Assembly (NCBI GenBank): GCA_902782885.1
Contig: CACZOW010000164.1
Span: 1-11,448, forward strand
Length of the DNA: 11,448 nt
Source of the DNA: an uncultured Ruminococcus sp.
GTDB lineage: Bacteria; Bacillota; Clostridia; UBA1212; UBA1255
Direction: 5' to 3'
A program made the translations under genes and the position numbers. Positions 1 through 6,266 of this stretch are shown here, piece after piece (positions within the stretch are counted from its first letter, which is position 1; each line of letters opens with the position of its first letter). The notes beneath the pieces were generated by a model. The model was not told the DNA's origin. It did not search any database and saw only the letters and a list, made by a program, of their open reading frames with translations.

Positions 1-240
1 AATTATCCAGAGCGAATCGGCGCAATTTTGCTCTAATGGTATAAAACGCACGGAAAATGAAAAAATTATCCAGTTGCAAGACCAAAGGCGGAGCCAAATG
101 GCATCGAGATGGAGCCAAAAATGGTATAAGACAGCTCAAAAATCATTAAATTTATCCAGAATCCGGGAACTATGCAAAAATCGAGAAGCCGGGAGAAGGC
201 GCCCTTTGGATAATTAAGTCGATTGTCGTTAAAATTATCC
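1..240. repeat. AT-rich non-coding region with dispersed short repeats
   Basis: No convincing gene lies in positions 1-421; the open frames there are short, lack ribosome binding sites and have odd composition. A TTATCCA core with purine next (TTATCCAGA, TTATCCAGT or TTATCCAAA) occurs at 3-11, 66-74, 152-160 and 235-243 on the plus strand and at 205-213 on the minus strand, usually after an A/T run. AATGGTATAARAC occurs at 35-47 and 120-132, each about 31 bases before a TTATCCAG, so a composite unit recurs with a period of about 85 bases. GGAGCCAAA is at 90-98 and 111-119. The function is unknown. The low GC contrasts strongly with the genes downstream. Confidence 0.6.
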
Positions 241-326
241 AAATCCGCATGTCTAAAACACTCAAGTCCGTTGCCGGCAAATCAAATCCGCATGTCTAAA
301 ACACTCAAGCCCGTTGCCGGCAAACC
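241..326. repeat. 43-bp tandem repeat, two copies
   Basis: Copy 1 is 241-283 and copy 2 is 284-326, directly abutting. They differ at only two positions (267 T against 310 C, and 282 T against 325 C). Each copy begins AAATCCGCATG and contains the perfect 10-bp palindrome TTGCCGGCAA (271-280 and 314-323). The repeat lies about 75 bases upstream of the -35 box of the M23 peptidase gene. The near identity suggests a recent duplication. I do not recognise the unit. Confidence 0.85.
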
Positions 327-398
327 AAAATTGAAAATTCAAACCATACCAAAATCAAAATCTCAAAACCGGTTTGTCGGGCCCATGCCATTTTGCTG

Positions 399-427
399 TT
401 GCTTTTTCCGGAACGGCGGAGTATAAT
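399..427 (+). promoter_or_regulatory. sigma-A-type promoter for the M23 peptidase gene
   Basis: TTGCTT (399-404) and a perfect TATAAT (422-427) are separated by 17 bases, placing the transcript start near 434. This argues against any translation start before 434, so the longest open frame of the peptidase gene (from 393) cannot be used in full from this promoter. Confidence 0.7.
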
Positions 428-518
428 ACCCGATGTGTTGCCTCGAATAATGCTTGAGGCGCGCGTAATCGTGGCAAAAAACGTTCGCAAAAGCGGGCGA
501 CTGATTGGAAGCAAACCT

Positions 519-1628
519 ATGAGATTCTATGCGGCCGACAAGGCTGAGCAGAAAAAAATAGTTGACCGACTCTGGATGGACGTGGCGGAAGGCCGCGTGA
601 GCCGGAAGACCGCGAGAAAAGTGTATGTGCGCCGGAAGGTATTGTCCGGGCGCAGAGTGAAGAGCGGTCTGGCCGATATATTCGGCAAATCGGTATATGA
701 GTCGCTGGGAGCGGTCGCCGCGGTGACGCTGTGTCTGATCGCCGCTCTGGGCTTCTGTCAGATGAGACGTTCAAACGAAGCGCTGCGTGCCAGAAACAGC
801 ACGCTGGTTGCCGAAAAACAGGCGCTCAGGGAAGATATTGACGAACTGAATTCGAACATTGGGCTGCTGAATGCCGCGATCGACCGCTACGAACTGCTCA
901 GCGAAGAGCAGAAAGCGGAGATCAAAGAAAAAGAGGCCGACATCCTGGCCGGCAAGCAGCTGATAGAAGAACTTAAGCTTAAACACCAGAATGACCTTTC
1001 CGCGGTCACCGAAGCCGAAGAAGCGCGGCTGCAGGAACTGGTGGACATGATAAATGATCTGGACATCTTCAACGATCTGACTTCGCGTTCGGGAAATCTC
1101 TATGAGGCTACCAGAGAGATCGACGCCGCTACCACGACAATTCGACGTGTGCTGGGCGATTCGGAGCTGGCAGACGAAGTTATCGATCACCTGAACAGCG
1201 AATCCGGAAAGATCAAAGATTACAGGAACCGTTTCCCGGACTACTTCCCGGTGGACGGTACCTCGATAAGTTCCTCGTACGGCTGGCGGCGCGACCCGTT
1301 TACGGGCGAGAGCAAGTTCCACAAGGGAATGGATATCGTATGCAGCATGAACACGCCGGTGTGGGCCGCCGCGTCCGGCACGGTGATCGAAGCCGGTGAA
1401 AACGGCAGCTACGGCCTTAATGTAGTGATCGACCACGGCAACGGCATCGTGACAAGATACGCGCACCTTAACAAGATCATAGTAAAAGTCGGCGATACAG
1501 TTCAAAAGTCCGACAAGATCGCATACTCGGGCATGTCCGGGCGGGCGACCGGACCGCACCTTCACTTCGAAGTGATCGTGAACGGCGAAACGCAGAATCC
1601 GAAATACTACGTCGGTACGAGAGCATGA
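519..1628 (+). CDS. membrane-anchored M23 family peptidoglycan endopeptidase
   Basis: Probable cell-wall hydrolase that cuts peptide cross-links in peptidoglycan outside the membrane. From the chosen ATG (369 residues) it has a basic cytoplasmic N-terminus (1-60), one membrane segment (about 62-80), a long charged coiled coil (about 83-185), a linker and a C-terminal LytM/M23 domain (about 250-365). The zinc and catalytic residues are present: H268 and D272 in FHKGMDI, H316 in RYAHL, and H347 and H349 in HLHFE, so the domain should be active. The architecture resembles the coiled-coil M23 proteins that work with or are regulated by the divisome. The start is uncertain: ATG 519 has a modest GGAA 8 bases upstream; in-frame GTG 471 and ATG 450 are alternatives without a good ribosome site. 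It has its own promoter and leads the group with cca and rnz, 32 bases before cca. Confidence 0.88.
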   Translation: MRFYAADKAEQKKIVDRLWMDVAEGRVSRKTARKVYVRRKVLSGRRVKSGLADIFGKSVYESLGAVAAVTLCLIAALGFCQMRRSNEALRARNSTLVAEKQALREDIDELNSNIGLLNAAIDRYELLSEEQKAEIKEKEADILAGKQLIEELKLKHQNDLSAVTEAEEARLQELVDMINDLDIFNDLTSRSGNLYEATREIDAATTTIRRVLGDSELADEVIDHLNSESGKIKDYRNRFPDYFPVDGTSISSSYGWRRDPFTGESKFHKGMDIVCSMNTPVWAAASGTVIEAGENGSYGLNVVIDHGNGIVTRYAHLNKIIVKVGDTVQKSDKIAYSGMSGRATGPHLHFEVIVNGETQNPKYYVGTRA

Positions 1629-1631
1629 CAC

Positions 1632-1660
1632 TGCCCGTTACCGGCTAAAAGCGGTGGGCA
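1632..1660 (+). promoter_or_regulatory. hairpin covering the cca ribosome binding site
   Basis: TGCCC (1632-1636) pairs with GGGCA (1656-1660), and ACCG (1640-1643) with CGGT (1652-1655), leaving a 3-base bulge and an 8-base A-rich loop. The only ribosome-site-like sequence for cca, GGTGGG (1653-1658), lies entirely in the right arm, immediately before the ATG. It may reduce translation initiation or couple it to the upstream gene; this is inference from pairing alone. Confidence 0.35.
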
Positions 1661-3025
1661 ATGAACTCAAATTATAAGAACGATAAAAATATAGAGATGT
1701 CTGAAAGGATCGCCCGGGAAGTTGCGCGGCGCGGAGGCTGCGCGTATTTCGTGGGCGGTTTTGTTCGTGATATGCTGATGGGGCGTTCGCGGGGAAAAGT
1801 GAAGGACGTTGACATCGAAGTGCACGGACTCGGACCGGAGGAACTGGAGCGGCTTTTGGGCACGCTGGGCGAAGTCACGTCCATGGGCGCAAGTTTCGGC
1901 GTGTTCAGCCTGCGGCATTATCATATTGACATCGCGATGCCCCGCACGGAGCACGCCACGGGAAGAGGGCACAAGGACTTTACGGTGTTCGTTGACCCGT
2001 TCATCGGGGCGGAAAACGCGGCGCGGCGGCGGGATTTTACGGTCAACGCGCTGATGCAGAACGTGCTCACCGGCGAAGTGCTGGACTATTTCGGCGGAAA
2101 ACAGGATCTGGAGCGCGGCATATTGCGGCACGTCAACGACGAGAGCTTTGTAGAGGATCCGCTCCGGGCGTTCCGCGGAGCGCAGTTCGCAGCCCGGTTC
2201 GGCTTTGAAGTGGCGCCGGAAACGATCGCGCTGTGCAGCCGGATGGACGTGTCGGCGTTGTCGACGGAACGCGTGTTCGGCGAGACTGAGAAAGCGCTGA
2301 TGCAGTCGGGCGCGCCCGGCGTATATTTTGAAGTATTGTCGCGCATGCGGCAGTTGGAGTGCTGGTTCCCGGAGGTGCTGACATTCATTGAAGGGCCGGG
2401 TAACGACGGCGGGGACCGCGCCGGCAGCGGCGCGCCGGAAAGGCTGGCGCGGCTCTCGGCACTGTTGAGAACGGCGGCGGCAATGCGCGGCAAAGCGTCA
2501 GATCCAGAAGGATTCATGTGCGGGGCGCTGACGCTGGCGCTGGGGGGCAATACGGCCTGGCTGCGGCGGCTCACCGCCAACCGGAAACTGCGCGCGTACA
2601 GTGAAATTATTGCCGCCGTTGCGCCGGAAATGGTGAAATATGCCGCGGACAAGGTGCATTTTCCGGATGATCGGACGAAAATCCACGAAGCGGAGCGGAT
2701 GGAACTGCTGGACCGCGGGATACCGGCCGGCGACGTGTTGAAGATGGCGCGCGCGGTACTGAAAAACGATAAGTTTTTGTTGCCCGGACTGCTCAAACGG
2801 GGCGACAAGCAGGCGATAGAGCGGGAAAACCGCGAATTGGCGGCGTTATACGCGGCGCGGGATGCATTGCCCGCGGTAACCGGGAATGATCTTACGGACA
2901 ACGGTCTGACTCCCGGTCCGGATTTTGCCCGCGGCCTGAAATACGGACGCGCGCTGCAGCTGGCCGGCGTCGACAAGCCGGAAGCGCTCCGGCGCGTGCT
3001 GAAACTGTTGAGAGAGGATGAATAG
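1661..3025 (+). CDS. cca: CCA tRNA nucleotidyltransferase, HD motif missing
   Basis: Adds or repairs the 3'-terminal CCA of tRNAs using CTP and ATP in the cytoplasm. The class II nucleotidyltransferase signatures are clear in this 454-residue protein: GGFVRD (32-37), the metal-binding D49 and D51 in KDVDIE, RRRDFTVNAL (122-131), and EDPLRAFRGAQFAARF (165-180) of the RNA-binding neck. The C-terminal VTGNDL...GPDFARGLKY (406-428) is typical of the tail domain. Where clostridial relatives of this subfamily have, as I recall, an HD-domain motif (GFMxSALCHDFGK), this protein reads GFMCGALTLALGG (284-296), so the HD pair and some following residues are gone. CCA addition should not need them. The stop is 3 bases before the RNase Z start, which fits a tRNA 3'-end maturation operon. 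Confidence 0.93.
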   Translation: MNSNYKNDKNIEMSERIAREVARRGGCAYFVGGFVRDMLMGRSRGKVKDVDIEVHGLGPEELERLLGTLGEVTSMGASFGVFSLRHYHIDIAMPRTEHATGRGHKDFTVFVDPFIGAENAARRRDFTVNALMQNVLTGEVLDYFGGKQDLERGILRHVNDESFVEDPLRAFRGAQFAARFGFEVAPETIALCSRMDVSALSTERVFGETEKALMQSGAPGVYFEVLSRMRQLECWFPEVLTFIEGPGNDGGDRAGSGAPERLARLSALLRTAAAMRGKASDPEGFMCGALTLALGGNTAWLRRLTANRKLRAYSEIIAAVAPEMVKYAADKVHFPDDRTKIHEAERMELLDRGIPAGDVLKMARAVLKNDKFLLPGLLKRGDKQAIERENRELAALYAARDALPAVTGNDLTDNGLTPGPDFARGLKYGRALQLAGVDKPEALRRVLKLLREDE

Positions 3026-3028
3026 ACC

Positions 3029-3970
3029 TTGGTAGATATATCTTTATTGGGTACGGCGGGCGCGGTGCCGCTGCCGGACCGGGCGCTTACGGCGTGCGTG
3101 ATCACGGTGAACGGGCGGTCGATACTGTTTGACTGCGGTGAAGGCACGCAGACCGCGGCGCGCAAAGCGGACGTCAACCTGATGCGCACCGACGTGATCG
3201 CGCTCACGCACTACCACGGCGACCATATTTTCGGGATCCCGGGGCTGCTGCAAAGTTTTGATCTGGGCGAGCGCACCGCGCCGCTGTATATCGTCGGACC
3301 GGTGCGCCCGGGGTTGTCGATAGAGCAGGAACTGGGGCCGGTGCTGGCGCTTACCGGACGGCTCGGCTATGAATTGCGCCTGATCGCTATGCCCGAAGAC
3401 GGCCTTGTTATGCATAAACTTTCCCGGGACTGGCCGGAACTCGCGCGTTTGGACGCCTTCCGCACGGAACACCGGGTCAACAGCCTCGGCTACATGTTTT
3501 CCCTCGGCCGCGCCGGTAAATTCGACGCGAAGGCGGCAACGGAGCGCGGTGTGCCCAGGATCCTCTGGCGCGTGCTGCAGAACGGCGCTTCGGTCAATAT
3601 CGACGGCAACGAGGTGCTGCCCTCCGACGTCATGGGCCCGCCGCGGCGCGGTATTAAAGTGGTGTTTTCAGGGGATACGACGTATTGCGACGGCCTGACT
3701 GACGCGGCGCGGGACGCGGATCTGCTGGTCTGCGAGGCGACGTACGGGGCCAATGAGCAGGAAGCCATTGCCGCCGATTACGGCCATATGACGTTTGCGC
3801 AGGCGGGTCTCACCGCGGCGCGCGCGGGGGCAAAGCGGCTCTGGCTCACGCATTTTTCGCAGCGTATCGCGGATCCGGCGGAGTTTCTCCCGAACGCGGC
3901 GGCAATGTTTCCCGCTGCCGAATGCGGCTTCGACGGAAAGCGTATGACGCTGGAGTTTGATAAGAGGTAA
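3029..3970 (+). CDS. rnz: ribonuclease Z (tRNA 3' endonuclease)
   Basis: Metallo-beta-lactamase-fold endonuclease that removes 3' trailers from tRNA precursors. At 313 residues it has the usual bacterial length. All zinc ligands are visible: the THYHGDH motif (H61, H63, D65, H66), H148 in TEHRVNSLGY, D216 in FSGDTTYCD and H275 in LTHFSQR. The GPPRRG stretch (203-208) before the SGDT motif is also typical. The start is TTG at 3029, giving the normal family N-terminus MVDISLLGTAG; a weak GAGAGG lies about 11 bases upstream, so translation is probably coupled to cca, whose stop is 3 bases earlier. RNase Z exposes the 3' end that the CCA enzyme then completes, so the pairing makes functional sense. 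Confidence 0.95.
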   Translation: MVDISLLGTAGAVPLPDRALTACVITVNGRSILFDCGEGTQTAARKADVNLMRTDVIALTHYHGDHIFGIPGLLQSFDLGERTAPLYIVGPVRPGLSIEQELGPVLALTGRLGYELRLIAMPEDGLVMHKLSRDWPELARLDAFRTEHRVNSLGYMFSLGRAGKFDAKAATERGVPRILWRVLQNGASVNIDGNEVLPSDVMGPPRRGIKVVFSGDTTYCDGLTDAARDADLLVCEATYGANEQEAIAADYGHMTFAQAGLTAARAGAKRLWLTHFSQRIADPAEFLPNAAAMFPAAECGFDGKRMTLEFDKR

Positions 3971-4020
3971 AGCGCCGGTCAATGGCGCAGTGATGCCGCA
4001 GCCTTCCGCCTTATTGCTTC

Positions 4021-4056
4021 AGCCGCAAAAGCCGAAATCGGGATTTGCGGCTGTAT
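4021..4056 (+). terminator. possible terminator after rnz
   Basis: A perfect 9-bp inverted repeat, AGCCGCAAA (4021-4029) and TTTGCGGCT (4044-4052), with a 14-base interval is followed by GTATTTCC, a weak T tract. It lies 50 bases after the rnz stop and before the next promoter. The large loop and short T run make it a modest candidate. Confidence 0.4.
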
Positions 4057-4089
4057 TTCCGACGTGTGAAAAAATTATTAAAAAAGTGC

Positions 4090-4118
4090 TTGACAGCGCG
4101 TGCAGTATGGTGCATAAT
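4090..4118 (+). promoter_or_regulatory. strong sigma-A-type promoter of the XRE regulator gene
   Basis: A consensus TTGACA (4090-4095) and CATAAT (4113-4118) are 17 bases apart. The A/T-rich stretch at 4069-4086 just upstream could act as an UP element. The predicted transcript start is about 4125, inside the dyad at 4122-4139. Confidence 0.85.
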
Positions 4119-4121
4119 ACG

Positions 4122-4139
4122 GGTGAAAGTCGTTTCACC
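4122..4139. promoter_or_regulatory. 18-bp perfect dyad, candidate operator of the XRE regulator
   Basis: GGTGAAA (4122-4128) and TTTCACC (4133-4139) form a perfect 7-bp inverted repeat around GTCG. The dyad starts 4 bases after the -10 box and spans the predicted transcription start of the gene for the XRE repressor. Size, symmetry and position fit an autoregulatory Cro/C1-type operator. A short RNA hairpin at the 5' end of the transcript is the alternative. Confidence 0.6.
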
Positions 4140-4173
4140 TTGCATATCACGCATCTTACAGGAGGATAAAACA

Positions 4174-4572
4174 ATGTTCAGCGAGAGACTCAGACAATTG
4201 CGTAAGGAAAAGAATTATACTCAGGAGCAGCTGGCGGAGATGGTGGATATCTCCAAGCGCACTCTGATCAACTACGAGCAGGGAAGATGCTACCCGAAGC
4301 AGACCGAGATCCTTTCCAAGCTCGCTTCCATCTTCGACGTTACGGTGGATTACCTGATATCCGAAGAGGATAAGTACGTTCAGGAAGCATCTGAACGCGG
4401 CGGCGGCAGCGCGGCGAAGGAAGTCGCGGCGTTCCTTTCCAGCGCCCGGACGATGTTTGCCGGCGGCAGGCTCAGCGAAGAAGATAAGGATAAAGTCATG
4501 CGCAAGCTCAATGAACTTTACTGGGACGCGCGTGTAAAGAACAGTAAAAAATACGGCCGGAACAGCGACTGA
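4174..4572 (+). CDS. XRE-family transcriptional regulator (repressor partner of the ImmA-like protease)
   Basis: DNA-binding regulator of 132 residues. An HTH domain of the Cro/C1 type occupies residues 5-62 (RLRQLRKEKNYTQEQLAEM, ISKRTLINYEQGR, IFDVTVDYLIS). The C-terminal segment, with FAGGRLSEEDKDKVM (95-109) followed by ELYWDARVKNSKKYG, is a conserved tail I associate with clostridial chromosomal XRE proteins; it may be dimerisation or protease-target sequence. The ATG at 4174 has an ideal GGAGG (4161-4165) 8 bases upstream; the longer frame from 4045 begins before the promoter and is not used. Next downstream is an ImmA/IrrE-type metalloprotease, the classical partner that cleaves such repressors (ImmR-ImmA logic). 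Probably autoregulated through the dyad at 4122-4139. Its other targets are not visible. Confidence 0.93.
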   Translation: MFSERLRQLRKEKNYTQEQLAEMVDISKRTLINYEQGRCYPKQTEILSKLASIFDVTVDYLISEEDKYVQEASERGGGSAAKEVAAFLSSARTMFAGGRLSEEDKDKVMRKLNELYWDARVKNSKKYGRNSD

Positions 4573-4625
4573 TCCGGCTGCCTTTAGGCTGATCCGGGGA
4601 CGAAATTTCCGCACGGCATAGTTAA

Positions 4626-4656
4626 ACCCGCGTATTCTGCGCGGGTCTGTCTTGCT
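4626..4656 (+). terminator. probable terminator after the XRE gene
   Basis: ACCCGCG (4626-4632) pairs perfectly with CGCGGGT (4640-4646) around a 7-base loop, followed by CTGTCTTGCT. The stem is strong and the T tract moderate. It would separate the XRE transcript from the protease gene, perhaps partially. Confidence 0.6.
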
Positions 4657-4681
4657 AAAAAAGAGCTGCATATGATAAAAT
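4652..4681 (+). promoter_or_regulatory. possible promoter for the protease-aldolase-copA group
   Basis: TTGCTA (4652-4657) and TAAAAT (4676-4681), 18 bases apart, follow the terminator stem. The transcript would start near 4688, about 24 bases before the TTG start codon. Both boxes deviate from consensus. The dyad of the XRE promoter is not repeated here. Confidence 0.4.
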
Positions 4682-4711
4682 ACCGGTGACAACTCGCCGG
4701 AGGTGATTGTT

Positions 4712-5218
4712 TTGGCGGTTGACTATATCGAACAGGCCGCTTTTGCGTTGACGAAAAAATTTTATACTTCAGATCCGTTCGAATTGTGCGACTGTCTGGG
4801 CGTGACCGTGCAGACGGACGACATCGGCACACTGAAGGGAATGTACGTATACATCAAACGCAACCGTTATATTGTGCTGAGCGACCGGCTGAATCCCGAA
4901 ATGCGCCGGCTGGTACTGGCGCACGAACTTGGGCATGATCAGCTCCACAGGGAATCGGCCAAATACAGCTTCATACAGGATTCGGATGTCGTTGACCTGA
5001 ACGACCGCACCGAATACGAGGCCAATGTATTCGCGGTCACGCTGCTGATCGACGACGAGGAATTCCTGGATCTGGCGCGCAGCGGCGAGAGCGTCGAGCG
5101 CATTGCCCAAAAGCTCAAGACCGATCCGAACCTGGTGGTGCTGAAGAGCCGCCTGCTTAAAAACAGAGGCTTCCGCATCACGGCGTTTGAACATAAAGCA
5201 GACTTCCTAAAATACTGA
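4712..5218 (+). CDS. ImmA/IrrE-family zinc metalloprotease
   Basis: Predicted cytoplasmic metallopeptidase (DUF955/COG2856 type), 168 residues. The zinc site is LVLAHELGHDQLHRE (H71, E72, H75), with E103 in EYEANVFA as likely third ligand. Proteins of this family cleave or inactivate a paired XRE repressor, as ImmA does to ImmR and IrrE/PprI to DdrO, and the preceding gene encodes such a regulator. The start is decided by GGAGG at 4699-4703: the TTG at 4712 lies 8 bases behind it, whereas the in-frame GTG at 4703 overlaps the ribosome site itself and is unlikely. The aldolase gene starts 6 bases after the stop. The trigger that would activate the protease cannot be read from sequence. Confidence 0.9.
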   Translation: MAVDYIEQAAFALTKKFYTSDPFELCDCLGVTVQTDDIGTLKGMYVYIKRNRYIVLSDRLNPEMRRLVLAHELGHDQLHRESAKYSFIQDSDVVDLNDRTEYEANVFAVTLLIDDEEFLDLARSGESVERIAQKLKTDPNLVVLKSRLLKNRGFRITAFEHKADFLKY

Positions 5219-5224
5219 TGTGTC

Positions 5225-6250
5225 ATGATTTCGTTTGAAAGTGACTATATAACCGGCGTACATCCGGAGATACTGAATAAACTGGCGGAGACCAATCTTG
5301 AAAGCATGCCCGGATACGGCGCGGACCGGTTTTGCGAGAGTGCGAAACTGAAGATCGCCGCGGCATGCTGCCGCAACGTTGACGTCGAACTGCTTACCGG
5401 CGGGACCCAGACCAACGCGATAGTAATTGCCGCCATGCTGAAAGACTATGAAGGTGTTATTGCCGCGCAGACCGGCCACATCAACGGACACGAGGCGGGC
5501 GCGGTGGAGTACGCGGGGCACAAAGTGCTGCCGATACCCGGCAGCGCCGGAAAGCTCGACGCGGCGGCGGTGGACAAATATGTTGCCGCCTTCTATGCCG
5601 ATGCCAGCCATGAACACATGGTTTTCCCGGGAATGGTATACGTTTCGTATCCGACCGAGTACGGTACGCTGTATACGAAGCGCGAACTGACCGATATTGC
5701 CGCCGTGTGCCGCAAATACGGCATGAAGCTGTTTCTGGACGGCGCGCGCCTGGCTTACGGATTGATGAGCCGGGAGTCGGATATCTCGCTGGGCGACCTG
5801 TGCGATCTGTGCGACGTATTCTATATCGGCGGCACGAAAGCCGGCGCGCTGTGCGGCGAGGCTGTTGTGTTTACGAAACAGAACAAGCCTCCGCATTTTC
5901 TGAATTTTATTAAAAAACGCGGGGCGCTGCTGGCAAAAGGCCGGCTGCTGGGCGTGCAGTTTGACGCGCTGTTCACCGACGATCTGTATTTCCGGATCGG
6001 ACTGCACGGCATCAAAACTGCCGAAAAGCTCAGGAACATAATGTCCCGGCACGGTGCGGAATATTATGTGGACTCTCCTACGAATCAGACCTTCGTGGTC
6101 GCCGACCGGACAATGATGAAGAAACTGGAGGGGAATATCCGCGCGGATCTGTGGGAGAAGCTCGATGAAGAGCGTACGGTGCTGCGCTTTGCCACATGCT
6201 GGTCAACTTCGGATGCCGATCTGGAATTTCTTGACCGGGTGCTGAACTGA
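5225..6250 (+). CDS. ltaE: low-specificity L-threonine aldolase (PLP-dependent)
   Basis: Fold type I PLP enzyme expected to cleave L-threonine and allo-threonine to glycine and acetaldehyde. In the 341-residue protein the Schiff-base lysine is K205 in YIGGTKAGALCG, the cofactor aspartate is D172 in FLDGARLAYG (with R175), and TGGTQTNA (58-65) forms the phosphate-binding region. H85 in QTGHINGHE matches the histidine that stacks on PLP. No good ribosome binding site precedes the ATG at 5225; with the protease stop only 6 bases upstream, translation is probably coupled. The related beta-eliminating lyases share this fold, so substrate preference is inferred. It lies between a regulatory protease and a copper pump; no metabolic link is obvious. 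Confidence 0.9.
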   Translation: MISFESDYITGVHPEILNKLAETNLESMPGYGADRFCESAKLKIAAACCRNVDVELLTGGTQTNAIVIAAMLKDYEGVIAAQTGHINGHEAGAVEYAGHKVLPIPGSAGKLDAAAVDKYVAAFYADASHEHMVFPGMVYVSYPTEYGTLYTKRELTDIAAVCRKYGMKLFLDGARLAYGLMSRESDISLGDLCDLCDVFYIGGTKAGALCGEAVVFTKQNKPPHFLNFIKKRGALLAKGRLLGVQFDALFTDDLYFRIGLHGIKTAEKLRNIMSRHGAEYYVDSPTNQTFVVADRTMMKKLEGNIRADLWEKLDEERTVLRFATCWSTSDADLEFLDRVLN

Positions 6251-6266
6251 AGGAGATATTGTCATA

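Noticed and set aside
1..245. Replication origin with DnaA boxes
   Set aside because: The elements read TTATCCAGA, TTATCCAGT or TTATCCAAA, not TTATCCACA; no dnaA, dnaN or other origin neighbour is present.
241..326. CRISPR array
   Set aside because: The two copies abut with no spacers and contain a central palindrome; there are only two units and no cas genes.
223..426. Small open frame of 67 codons across the tandem repeat
   Set aside because: It has no ribosome binding site, its sequence partly translates the 43-bp repeat, and it ends inside the promoter of the next gene.
393..518. Longer N-terminus of the M23 peptidase from ATG 393
   Set aside because: That codon lies before the -35 box of the promoter at 399-427 and would not be in the transcript; the extra residues have no family-like character.
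2086..3207. Long 373-codon open frame on the minus strand opposite cca and rnz
   Set aside because: It lies opposite two clearly assigned genes, has Ser/Arg/Ala-rich low-complexity composition typical of antisense frames in GC-rich DNA, and matches no family.
4703..4711. GTG 4703 as start of the ImmA-like protease
   Set aside because: It overlaps the GGAGG ribosome site, whereas TTG 4712 stands at the ideal distance of 8 bases.
4090..5218. Prophage or integrative element control region based on XRE plus ImmA genes
   Set aside because: No integrase, relaxase, structural phage gene or attachment-site repeat is visible, and the neighbours are housekeeping-like.
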